15,381 bases of DNA from JACVRW01 sp040509755 (GCA_040509755.1 JBEVKF010000072.1:1-15381), one strand, 5' to 3'; shown: positions 7,004-13,314, numbered from the stretch's first letter. Made by a program: numbers and translations. The notes: generated from the letters alone by a model not told the origin.

Positions 7004-8079
7004 CCGCCCCGGCGGCCACCGCGCCGCGTCGGGCCGGGGGCCTCCTCGCGTGGGTGGACGAACTGCTCGGCCGCGAGGTGAGCCTGCGCGCACTGTGGCT
7101 GCTGCGCGTGCTGGTCGGCCCGATCGTGGTCCTCCACCTCGCGCCGTTCCTGTCGGACTCGCTCGACGGCCGCACCTACCAGGACGTCTTCCACGAGCCG
7201 TATGCGTCGTGGTATCCGGAGCTGCCGGAGGGCGCCTACATCGGTGTCCTCTGGCTCGGCGCCGCCGCCGCGGTGGCCATGTCGCTCGGAGCGCTGGCGC
7301 GTCTGACCGCGCTTACGCGGATCGCCACCGTCACGACGTTCGCCGTCGTGGTCTACAACCTCTTCCTCTCCACCACCCACTTCCACAACAACCGCGCGTA
7401 CCTGGTGATCGTGCTCGGCATCCTCGCCATGGCCCCCATGGCGCAGGCGGGTCCGGCCTGGCCACTGTGGCTGCTCCGGTTCGAGTGCGCCGCGGTCTAC
7501 GGGGCGTCCGGCCTCAGCAAGCTTGTCGATCCGGATTGGTTCGGCGGCACGGTCACCTGGCAGCGCGTAGTCCAAGCCCGCAACGACCTCCACCCCCTGC
7601 CCGACTGGGCCGTGTCGCTCCTCACCAACCGGGACTTCCATACCGGAGCGGCCAAGGCGATCGTCCTGACCGAGCTGTTCATCGCGCTCGGGCTGTGGTC
7701 GCGGCGCACGCGCTATGCCGCAGTGTGGGTGGCGGCGGTCTTCCACGTCACGATCGAGACGTCCGCGTCCGTGCAGGTCTTCTCGCTTCTCGGCATCTCG
7801 GTGCTACTGATCTGGGCGGTGCCCTCCACGCGCGATCGTGTGGTCCGGATCGATCCGCGCGCCCGCTTCGCGCGCGTCCTACGAGGGCTCGACTGGCTGG
7901 CGCGTTTCCGGGTTGAGCCGGCGCCCCCCGGGTCCGCAGTCGAGGTGGTGGACCGGGACGGCACGACGATCCGTGGCCGGCCGGCCGTGGCGTTCGCGCT
8001 CAGCCGGCTTCCGCTGACCGCGTGGTTCGCTCTGCCGACCCTGCTGCTGCCGGCCGTCCGCCGGGCGCGACGCGCGTGA
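7000..8079 (+). CDS. HTTM-domain membrane protein (vitamin K-dependent carboxylase-like fold)
   Basis: A 359-residue protein starting at the GTG that overlaps the previous stop (GTGA at 7000-7003). The open frame extends upstream to 6433, but that part is antisense or out of frame to its neighbours and was left out. About eight membrane helices are visible, near residues 30-50, 80-100, 104-123, 133-149, 155-174, 216-233, 239-256 and 257-274. TTHFHNNRAYL (125-135), ECAAVYGASGLSKLVDPDWFGG (162-183) and the ALWLLR opening are typical of HTTM, the horizontally transferred transmembrane domain shared by gamma-glutamyl carboxylase-like proteins. Activity is unknown in most bacterial members. The C-terminal EVVDRDGTTIRGRPAVAFALSR (315-336) resembles the tail of DCC thiol-disulfide proteins, but there is no CxxC. 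It is the second gene of the five-gene operon. Confidence 0.85.
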   Translation: MTAPAATAPRRAGGLLAWVDELLGREVSLRALWLLRVLVGPIVVLHLAPFLSDSLDGRTYQDVFHEPYASWYPELPEGAYIGVLWLGAAAAVAMSLGALARLTALTRIATVTTFAVVVYNLFLSTTHFHNNRAYLVIVLGILAMAPMAQAGPAWPLWLLRFECAAVYGASGLSKLVDPDWFGGTVTWQRVVQARNDLHPLPDWAVSLLTNRDFHTGAAKAIVLTELFIALGLWSRRTRYAAVWVAAVFHVTIETSASVQVFSLLGISVLLIWAVPSTRDRVVRIDPRARFARVLRGLDWLARFRVEPAPPGSAVEVVDRDGTTIRGRPAVAFALSRLPLTAWFALPTLLLPAVRRARRA

Positions 8080-9854
8080 CCCCGCTCACGCGCGTCCTGC
8101 GCGCCGGCGCGACGCTGGCGGTGGCGCTCGTCCTCGTGTTCGGCGTGGGCGCGCCGCCCGAGCACTGCCCGACCGTCACAACGGCGCAGATGCGCGCATC
8201 GGCGCAGTCGGCGGTGGACTGGTTCGCGCGCAACCAGCGCGCCGACGGAAGCTGGCTGTACCTCTACGACGCCGACACCGACCGCGCCACGCCGGAGTAC
8301 AACGTCGTGCGCCACGCGGGCGCGGTGATGGGCCTGTACCAGGCGGCCGCCGCTGGGATGCCGCACGCGCTGTCGACCGCCGACCGCGGCACCGCCTGGA
8401 CGCTCGACAGGCTGACGAGCCGCGACGACTGGACCACGGTGTTCCTGGGCGGCGAGATACCCACGGGCGCAACCGCGCTCCTCGTGGCCGGGCTCGACAT
8501 CCGGCGCGAGGCGACCGGCGACCGGCGCTACGACACGCTGCTCCGCCGGCTCGGGCGCTTCCTGGTCGCGCAGACGCAGCCGTCGGGCGCCGTGCTCGCC
8601 TCGTACGACCCGATCCACGACCGGCCCGTGCCGGGCGAGTACTCGAAGTACTACACGGGCGAGGCCTATTGGGCGCTCGCGCGCCTCCACCGCACCTTCC
8701 CGCGCGAGGGCTGGGGGGAGGTGGCCGACCGGATCGGTGCCTACCTCGCCACCAAACGCGACCACGTGGAGCACCACTGGCCGCCGATCGAGGACCACTG
8801 GGCGGCCTACGGGCTGTCCGAGACGGTGCGGTTCCCCGAGCGAGGCCGGCCGCCGCTCACGGCGGACGAGCTGGGCTACGCGCGCAGCCAGGCCGAACTG
8901 TTCGGCGCCGAGACGCGCTGGATCAGCGAGCGGTTCGCACCGTGGGGCGCGGTCGTGCGCGGCCCGCACAAGCCGCGCGGCGGCGGGTACGGAGTGATGG
9001 ACGAGGGCCTCGCGGGCCTGTGGCGGACCGCGGTCGCGGACCCGCGACTGGCGGACCTGGGCGGCCCGCTCGCCGAGCGCGCGACGTGCATGGCCGGCCT
9101 CGCGATCGCCGCTCAGTCTGACGCGGCGGACGCCGCCGGAGCGCCCAACCCGAGTCGCGTGGAGGGGGCGTGGTTCCGCGACGGCGAGACGCGCATGGAC
9201 GACCAGCAGCACGCGCTCGCCGGGCTGCTCCGGACGGTCGCGATCGTCCGAGCCGGCGGAGGGTCGGACGACGCGCCGCGCGACGAGACGCCGGCCACAT
9301 GGCTGTGGGCGCTCGTGCTCCTGCTGGCGCTGAACCCCGTCCGCGCGGCCTTCGGCGTCCCGGGCGGCGCGACCGAGGCGCGCTCCTCCGCGGTCGAGCT
9401 CGCTCTCCTCGGCGGCGCGGCCGGCGCGCTCCTGGTGCTCGCGGCCTCGGCGCTCGGCCCGCCCCTCCTCGACGCGCTCGACGTGAGCGATCCCTCCTTC
9501 CGGACCGCCGCCGGCGTGATCGCGGTGGTCGCCGGCATCGCGGACCTGTTCCGCCGTCCGCCCGGGCCGGAGCCCGCCCTTCCCGGCCGGCTCGCCGCGC
9601 TGGTGCCCGTCGCGATCCCGCTGATCGCCCGCCCGGCCCTGATCGTCCTCGCCCTGGGCGCCGGCGCGGACCGCGGCATCGTGCCGAGCGTCGTGGCCAT
9701 ACCGATCGGCGTCGCGGCGCTGGCCGCCCTCGTCGCCGCGCAGGCGGTCGACGGGAGCCGCGCCCGGTCCCTCCGCTGGATCGCCCGCCTGCTCGCGGTC
9801 GGCCTGATCGCCGGCGGCGTTACGCTCGCGATCCAGGGGATCCTCCATGTTTAG
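8076..9854 (+). CDS. Predicted alpha/alpha-toroid domain fused to a MarC-like membrane domain
   Basis: A 592-residue protein starting at GTG 8076, which overlaps the HTTM stop (GTGA). An upstream GTG at 8022 exists but would precede the signal-anchor. Residues 8-26 are a signal or membrane anchor. Residues 38-395 look like an alpha/alpha-toroid of the six-hairpin glycosidase or prenyltransferase-like type, exported: SAVDWFARNQRADGSWLYLY (45-64), EYNVVRHAGAVMGLYQ (74-89), KYYTGEAYWALARL (191-204), DHWAAYGLSE (240-249) and MDDQQHALAGLL (374-385). Residues 407-592 are a hydrophobic five- or six-helix domain whose opening helix LLLALNPVRAAFGVP, the DPSFRTAAGVIAVVAGIADLF segment and VPVAIPLIARPALIV recall the MarC family. 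No activity can be assigned. The fusion suggests a surface-acting enzyme tied to a small transporter-like domain. Its stop overlaps the next start by 8 bases. Confidence 0.75.
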   Translation: MTPLTRVLRAGATLAVALVLVFGVGAPPEHCPTVTTAQMRASAQSAVDWFARNQRADGSWLYLYDADTDRATPEYNVVRHAGAVMGLYQAAAAGMPHALSTADRGTAWTLDRLTSRDDWTTVFLGGEIPTGATALLVAGLDIRREATGDRRYDTLLRRLGRFLVAQTQPSGAVLASYDPIHDRPVPGEYSKYYTGEAYWALARLHRTFPREGWGEVADRIGAYLATKRDHVEHHWPPIEDHWAAYGLSETVRFPERGRPPLTADELGYARSQAELFGAETRWISERFAPWGAVVRGPHKPRGGGYGVMDEGLAGLWRTAVADPRLADLGGPLAERATCMAGLAIAAQSDAADAAGAPNPSRVEGAWFRDGETRMDDQQHALAGLLRTVAIVRAGGGSDDAPRDETPATWLWALVLLLALNPVRAAFGVPGGATEARSSAVELALLGGAAGALLVLAASALGPPLLDALDVSDPSFRTAAGVIAVVAGIADLFRRPPGPEPALPGRLAALVPVAIPLIARPALIVLALGAGADRGIVPSVVAIPIGVAALAALVAAQAVDGSRARSLRWIARLLAVGLIAGGVTLAIQGILHV

Positions 9855-10335
9855 CCGGGCGGAGATAGCGGAGCGACTGGGCGGTTTCGTCTACGGGACG
9901 ATCGTCGTGCTGTCCGTGATCGTCGCCGGGGCGAAGGCGTATCCGGACGACACCACCCGCATAGCCGTCCTGATCGCGGTGACCACGATCGTCTTCTGGC
10001 TGTCCCACGCGTACGCGCACGCGCTCACCGAGAGCGTGAGGAGCGGGGAGCACATGACGCTCGACCGGGTACGCCACATCGGACGTCACGAGGCGGCGCT
10101 GATCCAGGCCGGCGTGCCCTCCATCGCCGTGTTGCTCCTCGGCTCACTCGGCCTGTTCGAGAGCGACACCGCGATCTGGCTGGCGGTCGCCCTCGGCCTG
10201 GGGGTGCTGGCGGTCCAGGGGTTCGTGTTCGCCCGCGTGGAGCGCCTCGGCCCGACCGGGACGATCGTCGTGGTCGCGGTGAACCTTGGATTGGGCCTAC
10301 TGCTGGTCGCCCTGAAGCTGCTGGTGGCGAAGTAG
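9847..10335 (+). CDS. Four-helix integral membrane protein, function unknown
   Basis: A 162-residue protein starting at ATG 9847, inside the end of the toroid/MarC gene (8-base overlap). Four membrane helices are visible: about residues 12-30 (GFVYGTIVVLSVIVAGAK), 38-57, 91-107 and 112-127, with a further hydrophobic C-terminal helix (139-160, VVVAVNLGLGLLLVALKL), so the total may be five. The polar loop carries several histidines: WLSHAYAHAL (51-60) and HIGRHEAALIQAGVP (77-91), which could bind metal. I do not recognise the family. Overlap at both ends shows it is part of the HTTM operon, and its TAG stop overlaps the GNAT GTG by one base. Confidence 0.75.
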   Translation: MFSRAEIAERLGGFVYGTIVVLSVIVAGAKAYPDDTTRIAVLIAVTTIVFWLSHAYAHALTESVRSGEHMTLDRVRHIGRHEAALIQAGVPSIAVLLLGSLGLFESDTAIWLAVALGLGVLAVQGFVFARVERLGPTGTIVVVAVNLGLGLLLVALKLLVAK

Positions 10336-10874
10336 TGCGGGTGGAGCTGCACACCCTGTCGGCGGCCGATCGCGAGGACTTCGTCGACGCAATGGCCCGC
10401 AGCCGCTCGTTTCACGGCGCCTGGATCTCGGCGCCCACCACCGCGGCCGAGTTCGACACCCTGCTCCGGCGCACCGAGGACGAGTCGTTCGAGTCGCTCG
10501 TGATCCGGCTGCGCGAGGACGGCCGCGTCGCTGGGGTCTTCAACATCTCGGAGATCGTGCGGCGCGCATTCCAGAGTGCGTACGTCGGCTACGGCGGCGT
10601 GGCGGGCCTCGAGGGGCGCGGCTACATGACCGAGGGCATGCGCCTGGTCCTCGACCACGCCTTCGGCGAACTCGGCCTGCACCGGCTCGAGGCGAACATC
10701 CAGCCGGCCAACACGGCCTCGATCGCGCTGGTCCGCCGCTGCGGCTTCGTCCGCGAAGGCTTCTCCGAGAAGTACCTCAAGATCGACGGCGACTGGCGCG
10801 ACCACGAGCGCTGGGCGATCCGCGCCGAGCTCTGGGAGGAGCCGGGCGGCGCGGACGACCCCGGGCTGACCTAG
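10335..10874 (+). CDS. GNAT-family N-acetyltransferase (RimJ/RimL-like)
   Basis: A 179-residue cytoplasmic protein starting at GTG 10335, sharing its G with the preceding TAG stop. The acetyl-CoA-binding motif A is clear: VGYGGVAGLEGRGYMTEGM (residues 76-94, with the GxGYM loop), followed by LVLDHAFGELGLHRLEANI and ANTASIALVRRCGFVREGF, the usual RimJ/RimL-type ending. Such enzymes acetylate protein N-termini or small amines; the substrate is not deducible. It is the last gene of the overlapping operon and the only member without membrane segments. Its stop codon directly abuts a tRNA-Ser fragment on the opposite strand. Confidence 0.9.
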   Translation: MRVELHTLSAADREDFVDAMARSRSFHGAWISAPTTAAEFDTLLRRTEDESFESLVIRLREDGRVAGVFNISEIVRRAFQSAYVGYGGVAGLEGRGYMTEGMRLVLDHAFGELGLHRLEANIQPANTASIALVRRCGFVREGFSEKYLKIDGDWRDHERWAIRAELWEEPGGADDPGLT

Positions 10875-10931
10875 CGGAGGGGGAGAGATCCGAACTCTCG
10901 GACGACGTTGCCGCCGTCAACGGTTTTCGAG
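10875..10931 (-). tRNA. Partial tRNA-Ser(CGA): 3' half only, probable attachment site
   Basis: Read on the minus strand, the sequence from the anticodon loop to the discriminator base matches a serine tRNA: loop CTCGAAA (10931-10925, anticodon CGA), ACCGT as the 3' anticodon strand, a long variable arm with GACG/CGTC pairing, a T arm GAGAG-TTCGGAT-CTCTC (10899-10883), acceptor strand CCCCTCC and discriminator G. No CCA is encoded. The 5' half is absent: there is no GGAGGGG acceptor strand, no D arm, and the bases before the loop do not pair with ACCGT beyond two positions. G instead of the near-invariant A at T-loop position 58 suggests decay. Such a 3' half cut in the anticodon loop is what tyrosine integrases leave at an att site. 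Confidence 0.7.
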
Positions 10932-10979
10932 ACGCGCACGACCCCCCGCGACTTTTGAGACGCCGCTAGCGCGCGCGTC
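10924..10979. repeat. Repeated TTTT-GAGACGC core and palindrome beside the tRNA fragment
   Basis: TTTTCGAGACGCGC (10924-10937), which spans the anticodon loop end of the tRNA fragment, is echoed by TTTTGAGACGCCGC starting at 10953. The second copy runs into an inverted repeat, GACGC (10959-10963) with GCGTC (10975-10979), around the palindrome CGCTAGCG. Short direct repeats beside a tRNA break can be integrase arm or core sites. No integrase is in the window. Confidence 0.3.
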
Positions 10980-11036
10980 TGAGTTACGTCGATCGAACTT
11001 TCCATCTCGCAGTCATCGCGACCGGGGGGCTGCGGG

Positions 11037-11609
11037 TTGCGGGCCCAGTGGGGTTCAACGTTCAGGCGTCGAAGCGCAGGCGTGCGTCCTCCGCGAGCTG
11101 CGCCAGCCGCTGAGAGGCTGACCGGAGCCTTCGCGCGCTACGACGTCGGCGCGGTGACCGCCAGGGAGCGCCCCGACGTGGCCCTCGTCGGCCTTGGCCC
11201 CAGCTCAGGGCACGCGCTGGTGCTGATCGAGAGGATCGTCCAGGAGGCCGCGTGCCCGGTGATCGTGCTGATCCACGCCCCAGCCCCTGGCTTTCTCCGC
11301 GAGGCGTCCAAGCGTGGGGTATTCGCCTTCATCGCCGACGGTGATGCCGCCGCTCTTCAAAACAACATCGACATCGTTCTGCGCCGCTTCGCCGAGTACC
11401 ACGACCTCGAGGGAGCGTTCGGTCGGCGGGCCGTGATCCAACGAGCCAAGGGGGTTCTCATGGAGCGCTACTCGGTGGACGACTCGAGCGCGTTCGAAAT
11501 GCTGCGCAACCACTCGCGGGCCGCGAACCGCAAGCTGGTGGACACCGCCACCGCCGTGGTGGACGTGTCCCCGCTTCTGCCCACGCAGGCGCCCGACCCG
11601 CCCGACTAG
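11037..11609 (+). CDS. ANTAR-domain response regulator with displaced N-terminus
   Basis: Up to 190 residues from a TTG at 11037; the true start is uncertain (GTG at 11082 or 11154 are alternatives). Residues 37-120 form a pseudo-receiver: VGAVTARERPDVALVGLG, AACPVIVLIHA, ASKRGVFAFIADGD. Residues 128-176 form the ANTAR RNA-binding three-helix domain: FGRRAVIQRAKGVLMERYSV, then FEMLRNHSRAANRKLVDTATAVV. ANTAR proteins bind paired hexanucleotide hairpins in mRNA and cause antitermination. Relatives I know begin with about 40 receiver residues of the (A)NExxRLxxL...GLGHEV type; here residues 1-36 are Arg/Ala/Pro-rich and unlike that, so the 5' end seems replaced or damaged. The gene sits 100-200 bases from the tRNA-Ser fragment, so the change may come from the same recombination. 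No partner kinase is present. Confidence 0.65.
   Translation: MRAQWGSTFRRRSAGVRPPRAAPAAERLTGAFARYDVGAVTARERPDVALVGLGPSSGHALVLIERIVQEAACPVIVLIHAPAPGFLREASKRGVFAFIADGDAAALQNNIDIVLRRFAEYHDLEGAFGRRAVIQRAKGVLMERYSVDDSSAFEMLRNHSRAANRKLVDTATAVVDVSPLLPTQAPDPPD
11064..11144 (-). pseudogene. Possible 3' fragment of a foreign gene, minus strand
   Basis: On the minus strand, overlapping the suspicious N-terminal part of the ANTAR frame, one frame reads RLRSASQRLAQLAEDARLRFDA and then a TGA near 11064. It looks like an amphipathic protein C-terminus and could be the tail of a gene joined here by recombination. It is too short to identify, and nothing upstream on that strand continues it because the ANTAR body begins there. 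Chance is a real alternative. Confidence 0.15.
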
Positions 11610-11621
11610 GAGGGTCGGGCG
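11599..11621 (+). terminator. Hairpin terminator over the ANTAR stop codon
   Basis: CGCCCGAC (11599-11606), loop TAGGAGG including the stop codon, then GTCGGGCG (11614-11621) forms a perfect 8-bp stem. An alternative 10-bp stem pairs CGCCCGACCC (11590-11599) with GGGTCGGGCG (11612-11621). No T-tract follows. The overlap with the stop suggests termination or a stability hairpin. Confidence 0.55.
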
Positions 11622-11671
11622 AAACGACTAGCGAAACGCCTTCGTTCTTGCGCCCGGAGAGGAGTAGGCTT

Positions 11672-11824
11672 GTGGAACTGGCCCTGCGGCCATCAACCCC
11701 GGCCCCCAGAGAGCAAAGACAGCCGAAGCGCGAGCAACGCGCCGAAGCAACAGACTCCGAGGCGCACGGGATTCCTGCGGGGCCAGTCGTTCGTAGGCTC
11801 TGCTGGTGGCGAGCGCGGAGCTGA
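11672..11824 (+). CDS. Possible small ORF, 50 residues, unknown
   Basis: A GTG at 11672 lies 7 bases after a strong GGAGAGGAG ribosome binding site and opens a 50-codon frame ending in TGA at 11822. The peptide begins VELALRPSTPAPREQRQPKR and ends RRLCWWRARS; it is basic and has no recognisable domain or signal. Support comes only from the ribosome binding site and from the fact that the leader GAGAGGAGTAGGCT is nearly the same as the leader of the secreted protein gene at 13068 (GAGAGGAGCAGGCT). It fills the gap between the ANTAR terminator and the convergent SnoaL-like gene. It may also be the decayed start of a lost gene. Confidence 0.25.
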   Translation: MELALRPSTPAPREQRQPKREQRAEATDSEAHGIPAGPVVRRLCWWRARS

Positions 11825-11864
11825 GTCGCCGCGTCGAGAAGGTCTAGCTCTCCTCCGACATCGC

Positions 11865-12269
11865 CTACCCCCGCAGCCCGGCCGCTTCGAGCGCCTGCTC
11901 CTTGTCCATGTACTCGCGCCCCTGCACGATCTTTCCGTCGCGGACGGTGTAGACGACGGCGTAGCGCAGGTCGGTCTCGGTGCCGCTGAGCTTCGCCCGC
12001 CCGCTCAGGCGCTGGATCGCAAGGACGCGGTCATCCCCGACGTCCCACAGTTCCTCCACCACGACGCTGAAGTCGTCGAACGTGTCGATCCAGTCTTGGA
12101 TATAGCGACGCACGGCGACCGGCCCGTGCATCTCGCCGGCGTCATCGATGGCACCCTCGGCCGCCCGCCAATTGATGTCGGGGTCCCAGAGCTCGGGCAT
12201 CGCATCCAGGCCCCCGTCGGCAAACGCTTGGAGCATCCTGCGCACCACCTCGATGTTCTCCTGCGACAT
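11865..12269 (-). CDS. SnoaL-like / NTF2-fold protein
   Basis: A complete 134-residue cytoplasmic protein from ATG 12269. It opens MSQENIEVVRRMLQAFADGG (helix 1 of the cone-shaped alpha+beta barrel), followed by LWDPDINWRAAEGAIDDAGEMHGPVAVRRYIQDWIDTFDDFSVVVEELW, DDRVLAIQRLSGRAKLSG and the closing VVYTVRDGKIVQGREYMDKEQALEAAGL. This is the pattern of the ketosteroid isomerase/SnoaL-like superfamily, which binds or isomerises small hydrophobic ligands; the substrate is unknown. The MSQEN-type start is one I associate with multi-copy families in Thermoleophilia. No clear ribosome binding site precedes the ATG. It stands alone, with gaps of more than 200 bases on both sides. Confidence 0.85.
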   Translation of the reverse strand: MSQENIEVVRRMLQAFADGGLDAMPELWDPDINWRAAEGAIDDAGEMHGPVAVRRYIQDWIDTFDDFSVVVEELWDVGDDRVLAIQRLSGRAKLSGTETDLRYAVVYTVRDGKIVQGREYMDKEQALEAAGLRG

Positions 12270-12290
12270 CGCAGGCCCAGTATCCCGCTA

Positions 12291-12312
12291 CCGCTTTTCG
12301 TCCAAAGCAACG
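12291..12312. repeat. Short hairpin upstream of the SnoaL-like gene
   Basis: ACCGCTTTTCGTCCAAAGC folds with GCTTT paired to AAAGC around a TCGTCC loop; CGTCCAAAGC recurs at about 13367 in the other large gap. It lies 20-40 bases upstream of the SnoaL-like start, in a 232-base gap that otherwise shows no gene. It could be a leader hairpin or part of a dispersed repeat. Confidence 0.25.
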
Positions 12313-12501
12313 GTCGGGACTTTGGCTCTCCCCGAGTGCCCCGTTCACGCGAGAGGAGCAGTGCGTCCGCAGCGCCGTGGCACGCCCCCGAGATTCGTTC
12401 GCTATGTGCTGCCCGACGTCGACGCCCCGACCTCGGTCACCTCTGCAACATCGGAGCGCCCGACGAGTTCAACGTGGCAGTCCGGGGACTTCCTCCGCGA
12501 G

Positions 12502-13068
12502 TTAGGCCGGGCCGAGCGCAGCGCAGATCGCGCTGAAGATCTCCTCGTCGCTGTTGCGGTTGCCATGGCTGATGACGACCGTCGACTCGGTGAAGTCGAC
12601 GATCGGGATGCCCTCTGGCGTGATTTCGACCACGACCGCGTTCGCGACGATGTCGATTCCTGCGTTGGACACTCCGAACCCGGGCACAAGACCGAACCGC
12701 AACAGCCCCGAGGACGTGAAGTTCGCTGTCGAGCCCAACGTCGCGCCGCCCGGGTAGGTGAAGACGGAAGTCGTTGCCTCCGGGAAGCTGAACGAACCGA
12801 AGGGCGAGCTGAAGGTCGCGGTCGCCGCGGGCGTGTTCACGATCTGTCGCACCACCAGCCCCGCGCTGTTGTAGATCAACGTGGTGTCCAAGGCACCGTT
12901 GACCGAGACCATCACCGGGAAGCCGCACGCCTCGCTCAGCAACGGGGATTGGAACGAGGCGCTGATGTCGACCGCGTTCTGAAGATGAACAGCCCGTTGC
13001 GCGCTGCTTGTAGCCGGCACTGCGAGCGCGCTCAGGGCCACGGTGATCAAGATCAGAAGCCGCCGCAC
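12502..13068 (-). CDS. Secreted protein of unknown function, beta-rich
   Basis: A 188-residue protein starting with GTG 13068 behind a strong GGAGAGGAG site. A clear Sec signal peptide (MRRLLILITVALSALAVPATSSA) is likely cleaved before QRAVHLQ. The mature part is rich in Ser, Thr, Val, Gly and Phe with alternating hydrophobic residues (AATATFSSPFGSFSFPEATTSVFTYPGG), suggesting a beta-sandwich. It has two cysteines, one near each end (EACGFPV, SAICAAL), that could form a disulfide. The C-terminal IVDFTESTVVISHGNRNSDEEIFSAICAAL looks like a conserved tail. I do not recognise the family; secretion is the only confident statement. It has its own promoter-like sequence and a UUCG hairpin in the leader, so it is probably a single-gene transcript. 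Confidence 0.75.
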   Translation of the reverse strand: MRRLLILITVALSALAVPATSSAQRAVHLQNAVDISASFQSPLLSEACGFPVMVSVNGALDTTLIYNSAGLVVRQIVNTPAATATFSSPFGSFSFPEATTSVFTYPGGATLGSTANFTSSGLLRFGLVPGFGVSNAGIDIVANAVVVEITPEGIPIVDFTESTVVISHGNRNSDEEIFSAICAALGPA

Positions 13069-13082
13069 AGCCTGCTCCTCTC

Positions 13083-13098
13083 CCCTGCCGAAGCAGGG
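13083..13098 (-). promoter_or_regulatory. UUCG-tetraloop hairpin in the 5' leader of the secreted protein gene
   Basis: On the minus strand CCCTGC-TTCG-GCAGGG forms a 6-bp perfect stem with a C(UUCG)G tetraloop, one of the most stable RNA hairpins. Its 3' side runs directly into the GGAGAGGAG ribosome binding site, 15 bases before the GTG at 13068, so it may protect the mRNA end or set access to the start site. Confidence 0.6.
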
Positions 13099-13148
13099 TC
13101 TCTCTCTGGGCCTCGGCGTCCCGCCCTCGTGACGAGAGGCCGTGGCCG

Positions 13149-13177
13149 ACTCTGCCTCTTTGTGACAAAAATGTCAA
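13149..13177 (-). promoter_or_regulatory. Sigma-70-like promoter for the secreted protein gene
   Basis: On the minus strand a perfect -35 box TTGACA (13177-13172) is followed after 17 bases by CAGAGT (13154-13149), a weak -10 box. The spacer carries TGACA-TTTT-TGTCA, an inverted repeat in an unusually AT-rich patch that could be an operator. Predicted transcription start near 13142, about 75 bases before the GTG. Confidence 0.45.
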
Positions 13178-13253
13178 GCTTGCGTCGGACGGTTTTCGGA
13201 CCACTCATGGCAGGGGCTTCGCGCAGTCCTAGTGGTACCTATTCAGCTACTCA

Positions 13254-13273
13254 GGCGCTTCAGCGGAAGCGCC
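13254..13273. repeat. Perfect 8-bp stem-loop
   Basis: GGCGCTTC (13254-13261), loop AGCG, GAAGCGCC (13266-13273). It lies just before the REP-like palindrome, forming a cluster of stems in the gene-free region. It could be a terminator-like element or part of a repeat unit; no T-tract follows. Confidence 0.5.
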
Positions 13274-13285
13274 GCGGACGTGAAG

Positions 13286-13314
13286 CTGCTTCTGCCTTGC
13301 GCGAGAAGCAGGAG
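13286..13314. repeat. REP-like palindromic repeat, copy 1
   Basis: A 29-base element opening CTGCTTCTGCCTTGCGCGAG and ending AAGCAGGAG. CTGCTTC pairs with GAAGCAG, leaving a loop with TTGCGC. It is 24/29 identical by eye to 15236-15264 in the same orientation, and a shortened relative is at 14839-14852. Confidence 0.5.

Noticed and set aside
7713..9848. Long minus-strand open frame (711 codons) opposite the HTTM and toroid-MarC genes
   Set aside because: Its product is an Arg/His/Gly/Glu-rich low-complexity sequence with no domain, while the plus strand has recognisable domains and overlapping starts. Long antisense frames are expected at this GC content.
10875..10979. Complete tRNA-Ser gene
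   Set aside because: No 5' acceptor strand or D arm precedes the anticodon loop, and the 5' anticodon strand does not pair beyond two bases.
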